Source of the DNA: Mesorhizobium sp. SOD10
GTDB taxonomy: Bacteria; Pseudomonadota; Alphaproteobacteria; Rhizobiales; Rhizobiaceae
Assembly: GCA_000824805.1 (NCBI GenBank)
Contig: CCNA01000021.1
Location: 1 to 61,915, forward strand
DNA: 61,915 nucleotides
Reading direction: 5' to 3'
In this document: piece after piece, positions 61,296 through 61,915 of the stretch
Layout of the letters: each line of letters opens with the position of its first letter
Numbering within the stretch: the first letter of the stretch is position 1
Translations under genes and position numbers: made by a program
Notes under the pieces: generated by a model
What the model saw: only the letters and a program-made list of their open reading frames with translations
Database searches by the model: none
Told to the model about the DNA's origin: nothing

Positions 61296-61915
61296 AGGTT
61301 ACCTCCAGTTGCGGCAATCCTGTCGTAAGCGGGGCGACATCGCAAGGGATTCGGCTCTGCTGCGCAAAGCCTGTAAGCCGGCGTGCAATTTTGCTTTAAC
61401 GCAGATTTGCTGGAGTCGCGGCTCGAATTCGCCGACCTAGTCGTGACGCGATCATCACCTCGGATGCCTTAACCGCGGCACAGGTTCCAGGCCGACTTCG
61501 TAGCCCAGTTTGTCGTCTGCCTGATGAACGGCGGGTATCAGAATGGCGCGGTTCGCTCGCGAACGACGGGGACGGGGCCGTTGCCGAATGGCAGCTATCC
61601 GCCGAGCGCGGCCGAAACCCGACAGTCAGCAGCCGGCCCCTTTTCAGACTACTAGTCTGATCATTATAAGGCGAAGGGCCGCTTTGCGCCTCATGTCGGC
61701 CATTCAAGGCGCCTTTGCCACTGCCCAAAAGCAGATGCGGCGCCATGGCAAGGGTTGGGCTGCGGTATAATTGATCGGCGGCTGGTCTCGGGTTGCGCAG
61801 AAGACGAGTCGAGCCGCCGATCGGGCGACAGACGTTGGGAACACACAGACCAATTAGAGGCAGTGAGACGCCTGACGCTTTGGGCAATTTCAGTAAACCA
61901 CGACACTCCTGATCG
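61296..61915. other. intergenic to the window end
   Basis: About 620 bases with no supportable gene. The Rieske promoter is likely here. Confidence 0.4.

Overview
The window reads as a high-GC alphaproteobacterial (Hyphomicrobiales, most likely Mesorhizobium-like) accessory or plasmid-type region. The reasons are the GC-rich codon use, rhizobial small conserved proteins (DUF6894-, DUF6074-, DUF892- and DUF4142-like), an HWE-type histidine kinase, a hairpin-rich intergenic element of the kind common in rhizobia at about 52.03-52.12 kb, and repeated GGAAC-N16/17-GTT motifs that match the known promoter of the alphaproteobacterial general-stress sigma factor EcfG. I see no replication origin, tRNA, rRNA or CRISPR array. 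Replicon type and species are inferences.

Layout. 0-0.3 kb: an IS481-type transposase scrap and a manganese-catalase fossil. 0.3-8.6 kb: a sugar-uptake and oxidation block (GntR regulator, GMC oxidoreductase and a four-gene YtfQ/YtfR/YtfT/YjfF transporter on the minus strand, with an enolase-superfamily dehydratase divergent). 8.65-9.6 kb: a degraded, inverted copy of a small stress module whose fuller copy lies at 33.4-34.9 kb. 9.9-19.9 kb: a probable catabolic island (DUF1185 protein, PucR/CdaR-type regulator, flavin reductase, aldehyde dehydrogenase, luciferase-like monooxygenase, alpha/beta hydrolase and a polar amino-acid-type ABC transporter). 20-27.6 kb: many very small rhizobial genes, several broken by frameshifts, plus a single-domain response regulator. 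27.65-31.8 kb: an operon of KaiC-like ATPase, HWE histidine kinase, response regulator and exonuclease III. 32-43 kb: stress-type membrane and envelope genes (DUF1003, GlsB/YeaQ, DUF4112, YidB-like, AI-2E-family transporter, DUF4142, YflT-like, Crp/Fnr regulator) with several gene fossils. 43.2-50.1 kb: DNA repair (Mfd-type helicase, DNA ligase D, a second exonuclease III broken by an internal inversion). 51.1-56.1 kb: four small heat-shock proteins, an NDUFS4-domain protein and a Deg-type protease. 56-61.9 kb: decayed DNA, a VOC protein, small stress genes, CspA and a Rieske oxygenase.

How the parts work together. Two metabolic islands sit in a long stretch devoted to stress survival: DNA end-joining and excision repair, protein quality control, envelope stress and signalling. 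EcfG-like promoter motifs lie 27-63 bases upstream of eight genes spread over 18 kb (21.9-42.7 kb), with one more orphaned in the degraded module copy at 9.2 kb. They suggest that much of the middle of the window is co-regulated by the general stress response. The KaiC-HWE kinase-receiver-exonuclease operon carries such a motif and is the most system-like unit here. Small stress genes have been duplicated, inverted and broken repeatedly, while the large operons remain intact.
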